Shown in pieces: positions 51,338 through 60,129 of a stretch of DNA of 64,000 nucleotides. The notes beneath the pieces are model-generated. The model searched no databases and was not told the DNA's origin. It worked only from the letters and a program-made list of their open reading frames with translations. Origin of the DNA: Leptotrichia massiliensis (GTDB lineage: Bacteria > Fusobacteriota > Fusobacteriia > Fusobacteriales > Leptotrichiaceae); the NCBI RefSeq assembly GCF_900104625.1, contig NZ_FNVZ01000005.1, positions 682,001 through 746,000 on the forward strand. The letters are read 5' to 3'. The position numbers and the translations under genes are program-made. The number at the start of each line of letters is the position of its first letter. Positions within the stretch are counted from its first letter, which is position 1.

Positions 51338-51853
51338 ATGATAATAAATAATTTAACAATGAATGAAATAAACTTTTTAAAAGAATTAAAGCACGAATTG
51401 AATACACAAAATAGTAGAATGACTGCTAATCCTAGAATATATCAAATTAGAAGTGAAAAATTTCAAACAAATCCTAATGGAGAAGGAGAATATTTTGAAG
51501 CGGTGTTTGAAGGGGATTCGTTAGGAGTTTTTGAATATACCTCAGAGGGTGTGGAAGAAGTAAAGGCTATTTTAAGGGAAATTACTGACGATGAAAATGT
51601 TTTGAAAGAAATTGACAATATTTGTCTGGAAGATTTGGATAGAGAATGGATGTATTTTCATTGTTATATTGGTGATTTTAAATATATTTTCAATAATGTT
51701 TTTTTAACAGAAAAAGCATGTAGACAGCACATAGAGGAGAACAAACATCATTATAGAAATCCAATGGATTATTTGAATTTTGCTTTTAGAAATCCCGAAA
51801 TGGAAACATTGCTGGGAATATTATCAAAAATTGAAATTAAGGAAGAATCGTAA
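51338..51853 (+). CDS. Hypothetical phage protein
   Basis: 171 aa. Motifs YQIRSEKF, GDSLGVFEYTSEGVEEVKAI and EENKHHYRNPMDYLNFAF place it in a widespread family of phage proteins of unknown function located between replication genes and nucleases. Its stop overlaps the next ATG. Confidence 0.7.
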   Translation: MIINNLTMNEINFLKELKHELNTQNSRMTANPRIYQIRSEKFQTNPNGEGEYFEAVFEGDSLGVFEYTSEGVEEVKAILREITDDENVLKEIDNICLEDLDREWMYFHCYIGDFKYIFNNVFLTEKACRQHIEENKHHYRNPMDYLNFAFRNPEMETLLGILSKIEIKEES

Positions 51854-52614
51854 TGTTAAGAACACAAATTGAGAATAAGAAAATAAAAATATTTTATCCA
51901 ATGAAAAAGATTGTTCCAGGAGTAAAGGAAGATCTGGAAAAAATATTAAATAATTATTCAGTAGAAATTGTTCCAATTAAAGCGATGACATTACAGCAGA
52001 TGAGAATGATATATGCTTTGATAAATCAATTTTCTGAACATCTTGCAGGTGGTGGCAGCGAATATGGATATATGAAAGACATATTGAAAATATTTTTTGC
52101 AGAAAAATATGAAATTCCCAATTTTTCATTAAGTCCTGATTCAATTGATACGTTAGATATTGATACAGCAAATAGATTTATTGAATATCTGATTGAGTTG
52201 GGCCTTGATTATAATGTTCCAATTGTGATTAAAGAAAAAAATGGGAGAAAAAGATTTGCGGCACAGATATATCCAGATGCAGAGAAGTATGTTTATATTT
52301 GTTTGAAGAAGAGAATATGTGCAGTATGTAATAAGCCACATGATTTTGAAAATGGAGAATCAATTGATTTGGAACATTGGGATACCGTCGCCAGTACAGC
52401 AGGAGGATATAAATATGATGATGGATTAAAGGGAAGGTTTATATCTCTTTGTAGAAAACATCACATTGAAAAACATTTTTTGGGACAAGAAAAATTCAAA
52501 AATAAATATTATGTGGAAGGGATATATCTTAAAAAGGAACAGGTTAGAGAATTGAAAAATATTTATACTCGGCATTTTAAAGCATTTGACAATAAAAATA
52601 CAGAGTTTAAATAA
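51853..52614 (+). CDS. Putative phage HNH nuclease
   Basis: 253 aa. The C-terminal zinc HNH region shows CAVCNKPHDFENGESIDLEH and SLCRKHHIEKHFLG, a CxxC...EH...C..HH pattern of phage HNHc nucleases. The N-terminal half is helical and has the family segment AMTLQQMRMIYALINQF. It probably acts in phage recombination or replication. Confidence 0.82.
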   Translation: MLRTQIENKKIKIFYPMKKIVPGVKEDLEKILNNYSVEIVPIKAMTLQQMRMIYALINQFSEHLAGGGSEYGYMKDILKIFFAEKYEIPNFSLSPDSIDTLDIDTANRFIEYLIELGLDYNVPIVIKEKNGRKRFAAQIYPDAEKYVYICLKKRICAVCNKPHDFENGESIDLEHWDTVASTAGGYKYDDGLKGRFISLCRKHHIEKHFLGQEKFKNKYYVEGIYLKKEQVRELKNIYTRHFKAFDNKNTEFK

Positions 52615-52638
52615 AAAAATATAAAAGAAGGATTTTAT

Positions 52639-53343
52639 ATGGTAGAAAAAGAATTATTAATAAAAAAATTACAAGATATAGCAATTACACAGGGAATATA
52701 CAGATCCTTTAGTGACTTTTGTAATTTAAGTGCAGCTGCGATAAGTTCTAGTTGTGGAAATAAAGAAATGGAAACTAGGTATTTAGATCTTGCAAAGCAG
52801 TATGATAAAGACACATTAAAAAAATATATGGAATGTTTCGCTATTCTTGCAATTGTAATTGAAAAAGAGCCAGACAAAGATATTTTGGGAGAATTGTATA
52901 TGGCAATGGGAATATCTGCTGGAAAAATGGGGCAATTTTTCACATCACAGCACATTGCGGATATGTGTGCTAAATTAAGTTACAGCAGAAAAGAAATTAT
53001 AAAACAAGTATGTGAAAAAGGCATAATAATCGTGTCAGAGCCTTGTGTTGGTGGAGGTAGTATGGTATTAGGATTTGCCAAAGCAATTAAAGATTTGGGT
53101 TTTAATCCGCAAAAAATAGTGTTTTTTGAATGTAATGATATAGATCCTTTATGTGTGAATATGAGTTATATTCAATTGGCTTTAAATGGATTAAAGGCTG
53201 TTGTAACAAGAGGAAGCGGATTGAATGGAGAAATAATTGATAGACATATTACTCCCGCAATTCTAAAAAGTGAAGAATTTGGAACTTTTCCAATGAGAGT
53301 GGAAAGATATGGAAATAAAATTGAACAGATGAAAATTTTCTAA
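52639..53343 (+). CDS. Phage N6-methylase-like protein lacking motif IV
   Basis: 234 aa. A type I-like N-terminal helical part is followed by GQFFTSQHIADMCAKL and the SAM motif I SEPCVGGGSMVLGFA, then FECNDIDPLCVNMSYIQLAL. The catalytic NPPY/DPPY motif is absent: the protein stops about 85 residues after motif I. Short forms of this type occur in many phages. It may bind SAM without methylating. Confidence 0.75.
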   Translation: MVEKELLIKKLQDIAITQGIYRSFSDFCNLSAAAISSSCGNKEMETRYLDLAKQYDKDTLKKYMECFAILAIVIEKEPDKDILGELYMAMGISAGKMGQFFTSQHIADMCAKLSYSRKEIIKQVCEKGIIIVSEPCVGGGSMVLGFAKAIKDLGFNPQKIVFFECNDIDPLCVNMSYIQLALNGLKAVVTRGSGLNGEIIDRHITPAILKSEEFGTFPMRVERYGNKIEQMKIF

Positions 53344-53355
53344 AAGGAGACGAGA

Positions 53356-54384
53356 ATGACAAATGATGAAATTTTTGAATTTAAAGAAATGCTTTTTAAA
53401 AGATTTAACAATGAAGATGTGAGATTTATAGAATTTAAACTTCTTGAAGTTTTAAAGAAGAGGGAAAATGCACTTGTAAAAGTGGATAGAAATTCTGACG
53501 AAAACTTGCTTAGAATGTTTTTGATGACAAAAAAATCAGAAAATTTATCAGACAAAACATTAATATATTATAGAGCAACCCTAATTACTTTTGCAAAAGC
53601 AGTTAATAAAAATTTTGTGGAAATTACAGATAATGATATTAAAATGTATTTAGCAAAAAAACAATTCGAGCATAAAGTAAGCCCAGTTACTGTTAATAAT
53701 ATCAGAAGAATTATAAGCAGCTTTTATTCTTGGATGCAGGAACAGGAAATTTTACTGAGAAACCCTTCAAAGAAAGTAAAAAAGGTAAAAGAGCCTGTAA
53801 AAAGAAAAAAAGCTATAGATGACATTGATATAGAAGTAATGAGAAATGCAATAATGAAATCAGGAAATGATAAAACTAGATACGGTAAGATTAATTCTAA
53901 AAGAAATAGGGCAATATTTGAATTATTACTTTCAAGCGGTATAAGAATAGGTGGACTTGTAAATCTGAAAACGAGTGATGTAGATTTAGAAAATAGAAGT
54001 GCTGTAACATTTGAAAAAGGTAATAAGGAAAGAATGATTTATTTCGATGCTGCCACTGAACTAGCACTAAGAGAATATTTAGAAGTAAGGCAAATGACAG
54101 AGAAAAGCGGAGAAAAATTATTTTTAAGTTCAATGCACCCGTATAAACCGTTGGAAATTTCTGGAGTAGAAATTTTGATAAGAGAATTAGGAAGAAGTTT
54201 AGGGATAAAAAAAATACATCCTCACCGATTCAGACGAACATTTGCAACAATAGCATCAAAACGTGGAATGGCAATAGAAGATATTCAAAGGTTAATGGGG
54301 CATAAAAAGATAGAAACAACACAAATTTATATTGATTCTGATGAAGAAAGTGCAAAAAATGCTTACAGAAAGGTGATGGGATAA
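53356..54384 (+). CDS. Second tyrosine recombinase (XerC/D-like), internal to the prophage
   Basis: 342 aa: core-binding domain LSDKTLIYYRATLITFAKAV to about 150, then the catalytic domain with Arg in SSGIRIGGL (Glu of RxxEL replaced by Gly), HPHRFRRTFAT, LMGHKKIETTQIYI and a late Tyr. All catalytic residues are present. It lies in the replication module, 15 kb from the integrase at the prophage end. It may resolve multimers or invert a segment. Confidence 0.85.
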   Translation: MTNDEIFEFKEMLFKRFNNEDVRFIEFKLLEVLKKRENALVKVDRNSDENLLRMFLMTKKSENLSDKTLIYYRATLITFAKAVNKNFVEITDNDIKMYLAKKQFEHKVSPVTVNNIRRIISSFYSWMQEQEILLRNPSKKVKKVKEPVKRKKAIDDIDIEVMRNAIMKSGNDKTRYGKINSKRNRAIFELLLSSGIRIGGLVNLKTSDVDLENRSAVTFEKGNKERMIYFDAATELALREYLEVRQMTEKSGEKLFLSSMHPYKPLEISGVEILIRELGRSLGIKKIHPHRFRRTFATIASKRGMAIEDIQRLMGHKKIETTQIYIDSDEESAKNAYRKVMG

Positions 54385-54402
54385 ATAATAAAGGAATAAA
54401 GA

Positions 54403-54609
54403 GTGAAAATTAAACTATATTGTCTAAAAATAAATGATAATGAAATAAAAACAACAGAATACAAGGAGCTGGGAAAATTTGTAAGGAGAAACAGGAAAGA
54501 TATAAAAGAAATTTTATGTTTTAGTTGGGAAATTCCAGAAAATAAATTGGAAAGGGCCTTAGAGTATTCTGTTGAGAAATTGTATGAGTTGAAAAAGAAA
54601 GGAATATAG
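54403..54609 (+). CDS. Hypothetical phage protein (68 aa)
   Basis: GTG start at 54403 with AAAGGA upstream. Lys/Glu-rich with EYKELGKFVRRNRKDIKEIL. It sits three bases before ssb. Function unknown. Confidence 0.55.
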   Translation: MKIKLYCLKINDNEIKTTEYKELGKFVRRNRKDIKEILCFSWEIPENKLERALEYSVEKLYELKKKGI

Positions 54610-54612
54610 ATT

Positions 54613-54978
54613 ATGAATATAGTGATACTAATGGGAAGAATGGTAAGAAATCCAGAATTAAAATATACATCAAGTGGAAAAGCATATGCTAGTTTCACAT
54701 TAGCTGTACAGAAAAATAAGAATGAAGCGGAATTTATTGACTGTATAGCATGGGAAAAGACTGCTGAAACGATTGCTGAATGTTTTAAAAAAGGAAGTAA
54801 AATTCTTATACAAGGGCGTTTGAGTGTAAGTGATTATGAGAAAAATGGTGAAAAACGGAGATTTACAAGAGTATTAGCAAATAGTTTTGAATTTGTTGAA
54901 AGTAAAAATACTGTAAATAATCAAAGTAACAAAAATGATTATGATGAAACAGAAGATGATGAGGATTTTCCCTTTTAA
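54613..54978 (+). CDS. ssb: Single-stranded DNA-binding protein
   Basis: 121 aa. The OB fold shows MNIVILMGRMVRNPELKYTS, FIDCIAWEKTAETIAECFKK and ILIQGRLSVSDYEKNGEKRR. An acidic disordered linker leads to the C-terminal DEDFPF that recruits partners. It protects phage single strands during replication and recombination. Confidence 0.95.
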   Translation: MNIVILMGRMVRNPELKYTSSGKAYASFTLAVQKNKNEAEFIDCIAWEKTAETIAECFKKGSKILIQGRLSVSDYEKNGEKRRFTRVLANSFEFVESKNTVNNQSNKNDYDETEDDEDFPF

Positions 54979-55141
54979 GTATAAGAAAAATTTAATACAT
55001 AATATAAAATTTTTAGAAGAAAATACAGACTGGTTTTCAAAAAAAATGTTGTTATTAAAACTGAAAACAGAATTGGTTTTGGGAAAACTTAAAAATGAAA
55101 AATGGATTGATGAAATAATAGAAACTATAGAAAATATATAG
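54956..55141 (+). CDS. Hypothetical phage protein overlapping ssb
   Basis: About 61 aa in a different frame from the ssb tail: MMRIFPFKYKKNLIHNIKFL, then a charged helix. The start is uncertain (54935, 54956 or 54959). It precedes a GGAGG site for the next gene. Confidence 0.45.
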   Translation: MMRIFPFKYKKNLIHNIKFLEENTDWFSKKMLLLKLKTELVLGKLKNEKWIDEIIETIENI

Positions 55142-55149
55142 GAGGATAA

Positions 55150-55314
55150 ATGGATAAATATGTGTTAAAAATTGAAACTGATAATTTAGATGTATACAAA
55201 CAGATCTGTAAAGTTTTAGGAGTAGATGTATCAGAAAATTTAATGAAGTTAGGGAATGAAGAAAGTGTTTTTACGAATGTAATATTTATATTTGAAAAAA
55301 AGGAAGAAGGTTAG
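55150..55314 (+). CDS. Hypothetical phage protein (54 aa)
   Basis: MDKYVLKIETDNLDVYKQIC then a helix and an acidic end; GGAGG precedes the ATG. It ends one base before the next gene's GTG. Function unknown. Confidence 0.55.
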   Translation: MDKYVLKIETDNLDVYKQICKVLGVDVSENLMKLGNEESVFTNVIFIFEKKEEG

Positions 55315-55315
55315 T

Positions 55316-55732
55316 GTGAGATTTAGAATTTGGGATAAGGTTAAAGAAGAATTTATTAAGGATGGAATATTCGTAGATAATGCTGGTAAGATTTTTAAAA
55401 TAACAAAAGAAAATAAAATATTAGATATAGATTCTAAATTGTATATATTAAATTTTTCTATAGAACATAGAGATAAAAATAATAAAGAGATATTTGAAGG
55501 AGATATTATAAAGTACGGAAAAAAATATTTTCAAATTATTTATAGAAAAGAGATTTCAAGTTGGAGTGTTAATTTTTCAAAAAAAGATAATTCTAGGCCA
55601 TGTACAAATGTTGGAACTTTGAAAAATTGTGAGGTAGTTGGAAATATTTATGAAAATAAAGAATTATTAAAATTATGTCCTGATAATTTGTTTGAAAAGG
55701 ATAAAACAATTGAGCAACAAAAATTATTTTAA
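55316..55732 (+). CDS. YopX-family phage protein
   Basis: 138 aa from the GTG at 55316 (AAGAAGG upstream); an in-frame TTG earlier is unlikely. VRFRIWDKVKEEFIKDGIFV at the front, HRDKNNKEIFEGDIIKYG in the middle and the VIYRKEISSW-like segment match YopX proteins, common in phages and of unknown function. Confidence 0.8.
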   Translation: MRFRIWDKVKEEFIKDGIFVDNAGKIFKITKENKILDIDSKLYILNFSIEHRDKNNKEIFEGDIIKYGKKYFQIIYRKEISSWSVNFSKKDNSRPCTNVGTLKNCEVVGNIYENKELLKLCPDNLFEKDKTIEQQKLF

Positions 55733-55748
55733 AAAGAGGTAATAAAGA

Positions 55749-55919
55749 ATGTTTATAAAAATTAGAGATAGTATATTTAGAAAAGATGAGATTAATGAAA
55801 TTAAAAGATATAAAAATAAAATAATAGTAAAAAAGAAATCTTTGAGATATTCAGTAATTACTTTCAAAAATGAAGAAGAAAGTGAAAAAGAATATGAAAG
55901 AATTAGTAAAAATTTGTGA
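55749..55919 (+). CDS. Hypothetical phage protein (56 aa)
   Basis: Begins MFIKIRDSIFRKDEINEIKR; AAGAGGT precedes the ATG. Its 3' end overlaps the next gene in another frame. Function unknown. Confidence 0.5.
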   Translation: MFIKIRDSIFRKDEINEIKRYKNKIIVKKKSLRYSVITFKNEEESEKEYERISKNL

Positions 55920-56424
55920 GATTAAGGAAGTGAAAGTAGAAAAAATGGAACAATGGGAAAAATTAGTTAAACTTGTAAAAGAGTTTTATATAACATTTGG
56001 ACAGCAGGAATTTTTGGAAAAGGAAATGACTACTGAAAGAATGGAATTAAGAAAAAAATTGTTTGATGAAGAATTTAAAGAATATGAAGTGGCAGAAAAA
56101 AATAAGGATAGAGTAGAAATGTTAGATGCTGTTTGTGATATGTATTATATCCACATTGGGACACTACTTGAGAAAAATAAAGGTGATATAGAAAAGATTG
56201 CAAATAAAATATTTTTTTTGGGAGATAAAGAAACGGAGTATCTTTTTAAATTAGAAGTAAAAAATGGATTTGATGTAATTTTACCTGAAGCATTTGAAGA
56301 AGTTCATAAAAGCAATATGAGTAAACTTGGTAAAGATGGAAAACCGATATTTCGTGAAGACGGTAAGATAATAAAAGGGCCTAATTTTTTTAGGCCAAAT
56401 TTGAAACAGTTTATTACAAAATAA
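55894..56424 (+). CDS. MazG/PRA-PH-like nucleotide pyrophosphohydrolase
   Basis: About 176 aa. The all-alpha NTP pyrophosphatase fold shows RKKLFDEEFKEYEVAEKNKD (EExxE-type metal site), MLDAVCDMYYIHIGT (second acidic motif) and KSNMSKLGKDGKPIFREDGK. In phages such enzymes hydrolyse dNTPs or related nucleotides. I chose ATG 55894; an earlier in-frame ATG is at 55870. It could also be annotated as phosphoribosyl-ATP pyrophosphatase-like. Confidence 0.75.
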   Translation: MKELVKICEIKEVKVEKMEQWEKLVKLVKEFYITFGQQEFLEKEMTTERMELRKKLFDEEFKEYEVAEKNKDRVEMLDAVCDMYYIHIGTLLEKNKGDIEKIANKIFFLGDKETEYLFKLEVKNGFDVILPEAFEEVHKSNMSKLGKDGKPIFREDGKIIKGPNFFRPNLKQFITK

Positions 56425-56445
56425 AATTTGAAAGGAAATATAAAA

Positions 56446-56691
56446 ATGAGTAAAGAATTAAAAGCCGCAGAAGAAACGATAGAAATTATAAATTCTTTAG
56501 TAAAAAAAGGATATAGTGATGATGATATCAGGAGGTATTATAGAATGATGGGAGAATTGTGTGCTGGAGCTGGTGCAGTAAATGACACAAGTAAAGATAG
56601 TCAAGAAGCGATTAATGAATTAATTGATATTGTTGAAACATTAAATAACAGAATAGAAAGTTTGGAAAATAGAATAAAAGTAAAAGTTTAA
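56446..56691 (+). CDS. Hypothetical phage protein (81 aa)
   Basis: A helical protein with a coiled coil at the end (LIDIVETLNNRIESLENRIK). The ATG at 56446 follows AAAGGA. Function unknown. Confidence 0.55.
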   Translation: MSKELKAAEETIEIINSLVKKGYSDDDIRRYYRMMGELCAGAGAVNDTSKDSQEAINELIDIVETLNNRIESLENRIKVKV

Positions 56692-56740
56692 TATTTGAAT
56701 AATCAGGAGAAAAAGATGTTTAAAATATTATATTGTGAAG

Positions 56741-56881
56741 ATGAATACAAATCAGTGTAGAAAAATGAATGTGTATAAAGTGAATTTTGATAGTAACAAT
56801 TTGACTGATGATGAAATTATAAATTTATTTGAGATTAGTAATTCAAAAAGAAGAGATAAACTTTTTTTGAAATTATATTAG
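56741..56881 (+). CDS. Possible small phage ORF (46 aa)
   Basis: MNTNQCRKMNVYKVNFDSNN then an acidic helix and a basic end. An internal ATG at 56765 would give 38 aa; no clear ribosome site at either. Weak support. Confidence 0.3.
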   Translation: MNTNQCRKMNVYKVNFDSNNLTDDEIINLFEISNSKRRDKLFLKLY

Positions 56882-56923
56882 AATTTTTTGAAAAACAAAA
56901 TAAAGGCAAGAGAAAGGGGACAA

Positions 56924-57448
56924 ATGAATGATGTGACTTTGGAAGAAATCAAAGAAATTAAATATTTAAGAGAAGTCGAAAAGCTGGAATTAAAGGAAAT
57001 AGCTGAAATTACTGGAAAAAATTTTAGAAGAATAGGCTATATAGCCAATAAATACAGTGATTATAGATATAAAAAAGAATTTTCAGAAATAGAAAAACAA
57101 AAAATAATCAAAATGTTTGAGTCAGGATACACAAAAAAACAGATAGCTGGAACTCTTGGAAGGACATTCTATAGTATATCTAACTTTCTTACTAGATATT
57201 ATAAAACTACAAATTCGTACAGTCTTGTGAGAAAAAATAATTTTAAAATTTGGACATCTGAAGAAGAAAAATATATTTTAGAAAATTATAAAGAGAAAAC
57301 AGCCAGGGAACTAGCAAAGGATTTGGATAGAACAGTTTTAGGAGTGAGAACTAGAATAATTAAAATGAGAAGAGAGAAAAGACTACAGACATCAAAGAAG
57401 ATAGGAGGATACAGTAAAGAATTTGTAAAGCGTCTATATGTTCAATAA
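56924..57448 (+). CDS. HTH/Myb-like phage regulator
   Basis: 174 aa. Three helix-turn-helix-like blocks: LREVEKLELKEIAEITGKNF, IKMFESGYTKKQIAGTLGRT and a third IWTSEEEKYILENYKEKTAR, close to SANT/Myb repeats. The C-terminus is basic. It lies before the late module, so it may switch on late genes (inference). The ATG at 56924 follows AAAGGGGA. Confidence 0.65.
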   Translation: MNDVTLEEIKEIKYLREVEKLELKEIAEITGKNFRRIGYIANKYSDYRYKKEFSEIEKQKIIKMFESGYTKKQIAGTLGRTFYSISNFLTRYYKTTNSYSLVRKNNFKIWTSEEEKYILENYKEKTARELAKDLDRTVLGVRTRIIKMRREKRLQTSKKIGGYSKEFVKRLYVQ

Positions 57449-57554
57449 AGTTCAGTCGCAGAAAGTCGTTTTGGCTGGGATGATGTGTAAAAATGTAGTA
57501 TTTATAAAGAAAAATGAAAGTCGTGGAAAGCCGATTGAATTAGAAAAAGATTAG
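57438..57554 (+). CDS. Possible small phage ORF (38 aa)
   Basis: MFNKVQSQKVVLAGMMCKNV then a charged tail; overlaps the end of the HTH gene. No clear ribosome site. Confidence 0.3.
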   Translation: MFNKVQSQKVVLAGMMCKNVVFIKKNESRGKPIELEKD

Positions 57555-57562
57555 GAGGAAAT

Positions 57563-57733
57563 ATGGTAAGGAAAATAATGGGAACAATATTTTGTTTAAT
57601 AGTCGTATATATAGCAAGTAAAATTATATCGAATGCAAAAGACTTTTTAGAATTAGCAAAAATAATATTATCTGTCGTGTTTGGTGTAGGAATAGGTAAT
57701 GAAATTTATAAAATATGGAAAGCGGAGGAATAG
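57563..57733 (+). CDS. Small membrane protein (56 aa)
   Basis: Two hydrophobic segments (IMGTIFCLIVVYIASKII and LAKIILSVVFGVGIGNEI), charged end. TTAGGAGG precedes the ATG. It sits directly before two lipoproteins, so a holin-like role is conceivable but unproven. Confidence 0.55.
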   Translation: MVRKIMGTIFCLIVVYIASKIISNAKDFLELAKIILSVVFGVGIGNEIYKIWKAEE

Positions 57734-57735
57734 GA

Positions 57736-58290
57736 ATGAAAAAATTACTATTAATTGTGATGATTTTAGGAGTATTAGTTACAAGCTGTGATGAAGAAAA
57801 TTTTGGGAATGATACAAAAAATGATAAAGAGAATACTTTAAAAATAGGTGATAAGTTAGCAGGCAATCAAGCAACACCTAGTGATATTGATTATAGTTTA
57901 GAAAGATATAATTTAATAAAAAGGGCCTACTGGGTAAATGGACAGCGTGAAAAAGCATTAAATTTACCAAGTGCTGTAAAACGTCCGTTAGGATATATAA
58001 CATTATTTACAGAAAATGGTGGAATAGTTGGAAGTTTTGTAGTAGATGGAAAAGTGTCAAGTTTAAATAGTTTTTTAACTCCGGATAGTGAATTATATGA
58101 ATGTAATCCTTCAAGTAACTATAGCTGTAAAAATAATTGGATTCCTGATGTAGATGGAAGTTATGGAGAAAATGATAACGGGGTATTTTTCTTTACTCCA
58201 GATGGGAAATATATTGAGTGGACAGGAATATACGTGTATACAGATATTCCAATGAAAGTGGGAAATACAGTTGTTAAATTTGAAAAATAA
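57736..58290 (+). CDS. Prophage lipoprotein
   Basis: 184 aa from the ATG at 57736. Lipobox VTSC (Cys18); mature domain has a beta-rich look (ITLFTENGGIVGSFVVDGKV) and a Cys pair (ECNPSSNYSCKNNW). The gene begins just after the small membrane protein's stop. Function unknown; could alter the lysogen's surface. Confidence 0.7.
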   Translation: MKKLLLIVMILGVLVTSCDEENFGNDTKNDKENTLKIGDKLAGNQATPSDIDYSLERYNLIKRAYWVNGQREKALNLPSAVKRPLGYITLFTENGGIVGSFVVDGKVSSLNSFLTPDSELYECNPSSNYSCKNNWIPDVDGSYGENDNGVFFFTPDGKYIEWTGIYVYTDIPMKVGNTVVKFEK

Positions 58291-58301
58291 AGGGGAATGA
58301 A

Positions 58302-58661
58302 ATGAAAAAAATATTTATATTAATTATTTGTGGGCTATCTATGACAGCCTGCAATCCTTTTTTAGGGATAAATAGTTGGTTTAATAAAATAGACTATGAA
58401 TTAGAAAAACAGAATGACAGACAAAGATATGACAGATTGAAAAAAGTGGAAGATACTGCAAGAGCAATGGTAAGCAGTTATGAAAGTGATAAGCAAATTT
58501 ATTTGTCTATGAAAGATGATAATAAGGAAATAGCCTTACAAGCAAAGATAAGAGCAAATAATATAGCGATTCAATACAATCAGTTTATTTTGAAAAATAG
58601 TTATCTATGGAAAAATAATATACCACAAGATATAAAAAATGAACTTGAAATAATCAATTAG
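58302..58661 (+). CDS. Small prophage lipoprotein
   Basis: 119 aa: lipobox MTAC, then a helical, charged domain (YDRLKKVEDTARAMVSSYES). Its pairing with a preceding lipoprotein and small membrane proteins hints at a spanin-like envelope role, but no lysin is seen nearby. Confidence 0.6.
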   Translation: MKKIFILIICGLSMTACNPFLGINSWFNKIDYELEKQNDRQRYDRLKKVEDTARAMVSSYESDKQIYLSMKDDNKEIALQAKIRANNIAIQYNQFILKNSYLWKNNIPQDIKNELEIIN

Positions 58662-58676
58662 GGATAAGGAGTTAAT

Positions 58677-59345
58677 ATGAAATACATAGAATTATTTGGA
58701 AGAAAAATAAAAGAGTTGTCTGAAATTTTGAAAGACGAACCGATTAGTGATTTGGAAATAAAAGAGGAAAGTGATCTGTATGGGATAGATCGATTAAAAA
58801 TTTCATTTAAAATTGATGATAGTGATACCTTCACTCTATATATACGATTATCTAATTTTGTTGGAGCAAATGGGATGGAGTTTTTATCGGAAGAAGAAAT
58901 TGTAAGAGAATTTGAAGAAACGTATAGTTATTTAAAGGGATATTTACTTGGTGAAACTATAAAAGAAAGAAAAATAAACGGTTATTCAAATGAAATAAAA
59001 TCCCATATTAGTGTTGCTAAAAAAATGCATGAAATTTATCGTGTTTATTTTGAGAAAGTAAGAATAAAGGAATTTACTACAGCTTATGAAACAGTTGAAT
59101 TTTATTTGAAACAAATGGAAAAGCAAATAAGAAAAATGTGTGAAGCATATCAGGAAAATAAAAATATAGAAAACTTTTTAGATAATTTAGAAGTGTTGGT
59201 TAGATTGACGGTAGATGAAATGGGTGCATATTGTTTACGGTTATCAACTTGTGGACGTAAAAATTATGATTGTGCTGACAATATGATTAGAGATTGTTTG
59301 AAAGGTATAAAAAAATGTGTAGAGGAAATAAGAAAAAGAATTTAA
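58677..59345 (+). CDS. Hypothetical phage protein
   Basis: 222 aa; an N-terminal alpha/beta part (LYGIDRLKISFKIDD) and a helical C-terminal part with several Cys (YCLRLSTCGRKNYDCADNMI). A GGAG site precedes the ATG. Function unknown. Confidence 0.65.
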   Translation: MKYIELFGRKIKELSEILKDEPISDLEIKEESDLYGIDRLKISFKIDDSDTFTLYIRLSNFVGANGMEFLSEEEIVREFEETYSYLKGYLLGETIKERKINGYSNEIKSHISVAKKMHEIYRVYFEKVRIKEFTTAYETVEFYLKQMEKQIRKMCEAYQENKNIENFLDNLEVLVRLTVDEMGAYCLRLSTCGRKNYDCADNMIRDCLKGIKKCVEEIRKRI

Positions 59346-59360
59346 AATTTTGGGGGATAA

Positions 59361-59474
59361 ATGTTATATTCAGGAATTAGATATATTTTAAAATGTATAG
59401 CAAGAATATTTGTGCTCATAGCCTTGCTTATATACAATGATGATGATTTAATGAAGTTTGATGAAGAGGATTAG
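59361..59474 (+). CDS. Very small membrane protein (37 aa)
   Basis: One hydrophobic helix (GIRYILKCIARIFVLIALLI) and an acidic tail. GGGGGATAA precedes the ATG. Confidence 0.4.
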   Translation: MLYSGIRYILKCIARIFVLIALLIYNDDDLMKFDEED

Positions 59475-59476
59475 AT

Positions 59477-59701
59477 ATGTTAAATATAATAATGAGAGTT
59501 ATAAATGCCCTTCTTACTGTAGCATTTGTTTTAATATTAGTGTGGTTTGTTTATAACCTAGTAATAAGATTTAAAAAGAATATAGTGGTATTTAAATTTA
59601 GAATAACAAGCATAAGAGGATTTTTAATTGGTATGTCTATAAATTTATTTGTAATTTATTGTTTGATTCGTATTATAAGTTTTTTTGCGATTAGAGTGTA
59701 A
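59477..59701 (+). CDS. Small two-TM membrane protein
   Basis: 74 aa, TM segments at about 8-30 and 48-70 with a basic loop. Overlapping ribosome region with the previous ORF. Function unknown. Confidence 0.55.
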   Translation: MLNIIMRVINALLTVAFVLILVWFVYNLVIRFKKNIVVFKFRITSIRGFLIGMSINLFVIYCLIRIISFFAIRV

Positions 59702-59745
59702 AAATGATACAATAGATATAAATAAGAAACAAGAAGGGAAAAACC

Positions 59746-60110
59746 GTGGGAAAAATTAATTTAGATTATTTGATTTATAAAGAGTTTAAGGAATTAATCA
59801 AAAATTTTATGGGAAATAGAAAATTTGAAATTAGTTATGGAATTGAAGATGAAGTTATACTTAAAAATTTTGTGGTTTATGTTGAATACAAAAATAGGGA
59901 ATTTAAATTATTAGCACAAAATCATTTTCTGGTGATAGTGGATGGGATTACAAAGAAACAGATCCGGACGAATTAATAGAAAAATTGGAAAGTGAATTTG
60001 AAAAATTTAAAAATAAAATTTTGGAATTCGACAAAGTGAATAAAATGAGTGTAGAAGAACTAAAAGAGGAATATTTTAAAAAAATGGGATTGAAAAAATC
60101 AACAGAATAA
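59746..60110 (+). pseudogene. Small phage gene with a frameshift
   Basis: A GTG start at 59746 gives 76 aa ending ITKKQIRTN. From about 59923 the -1 frame reads SFSGDSGWDYKETDPDELIE, then a long charged helix to the TAA at 60108-60110, which reads like the natural continuation. The A4 run near 59918 is the likely indel. The intact protein would be about 120 aa with a coiled-coil C-terminus. Confidence 0.55.
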
Positions 60111-60129
60111 GGTATAATTAGGAGGTAAT

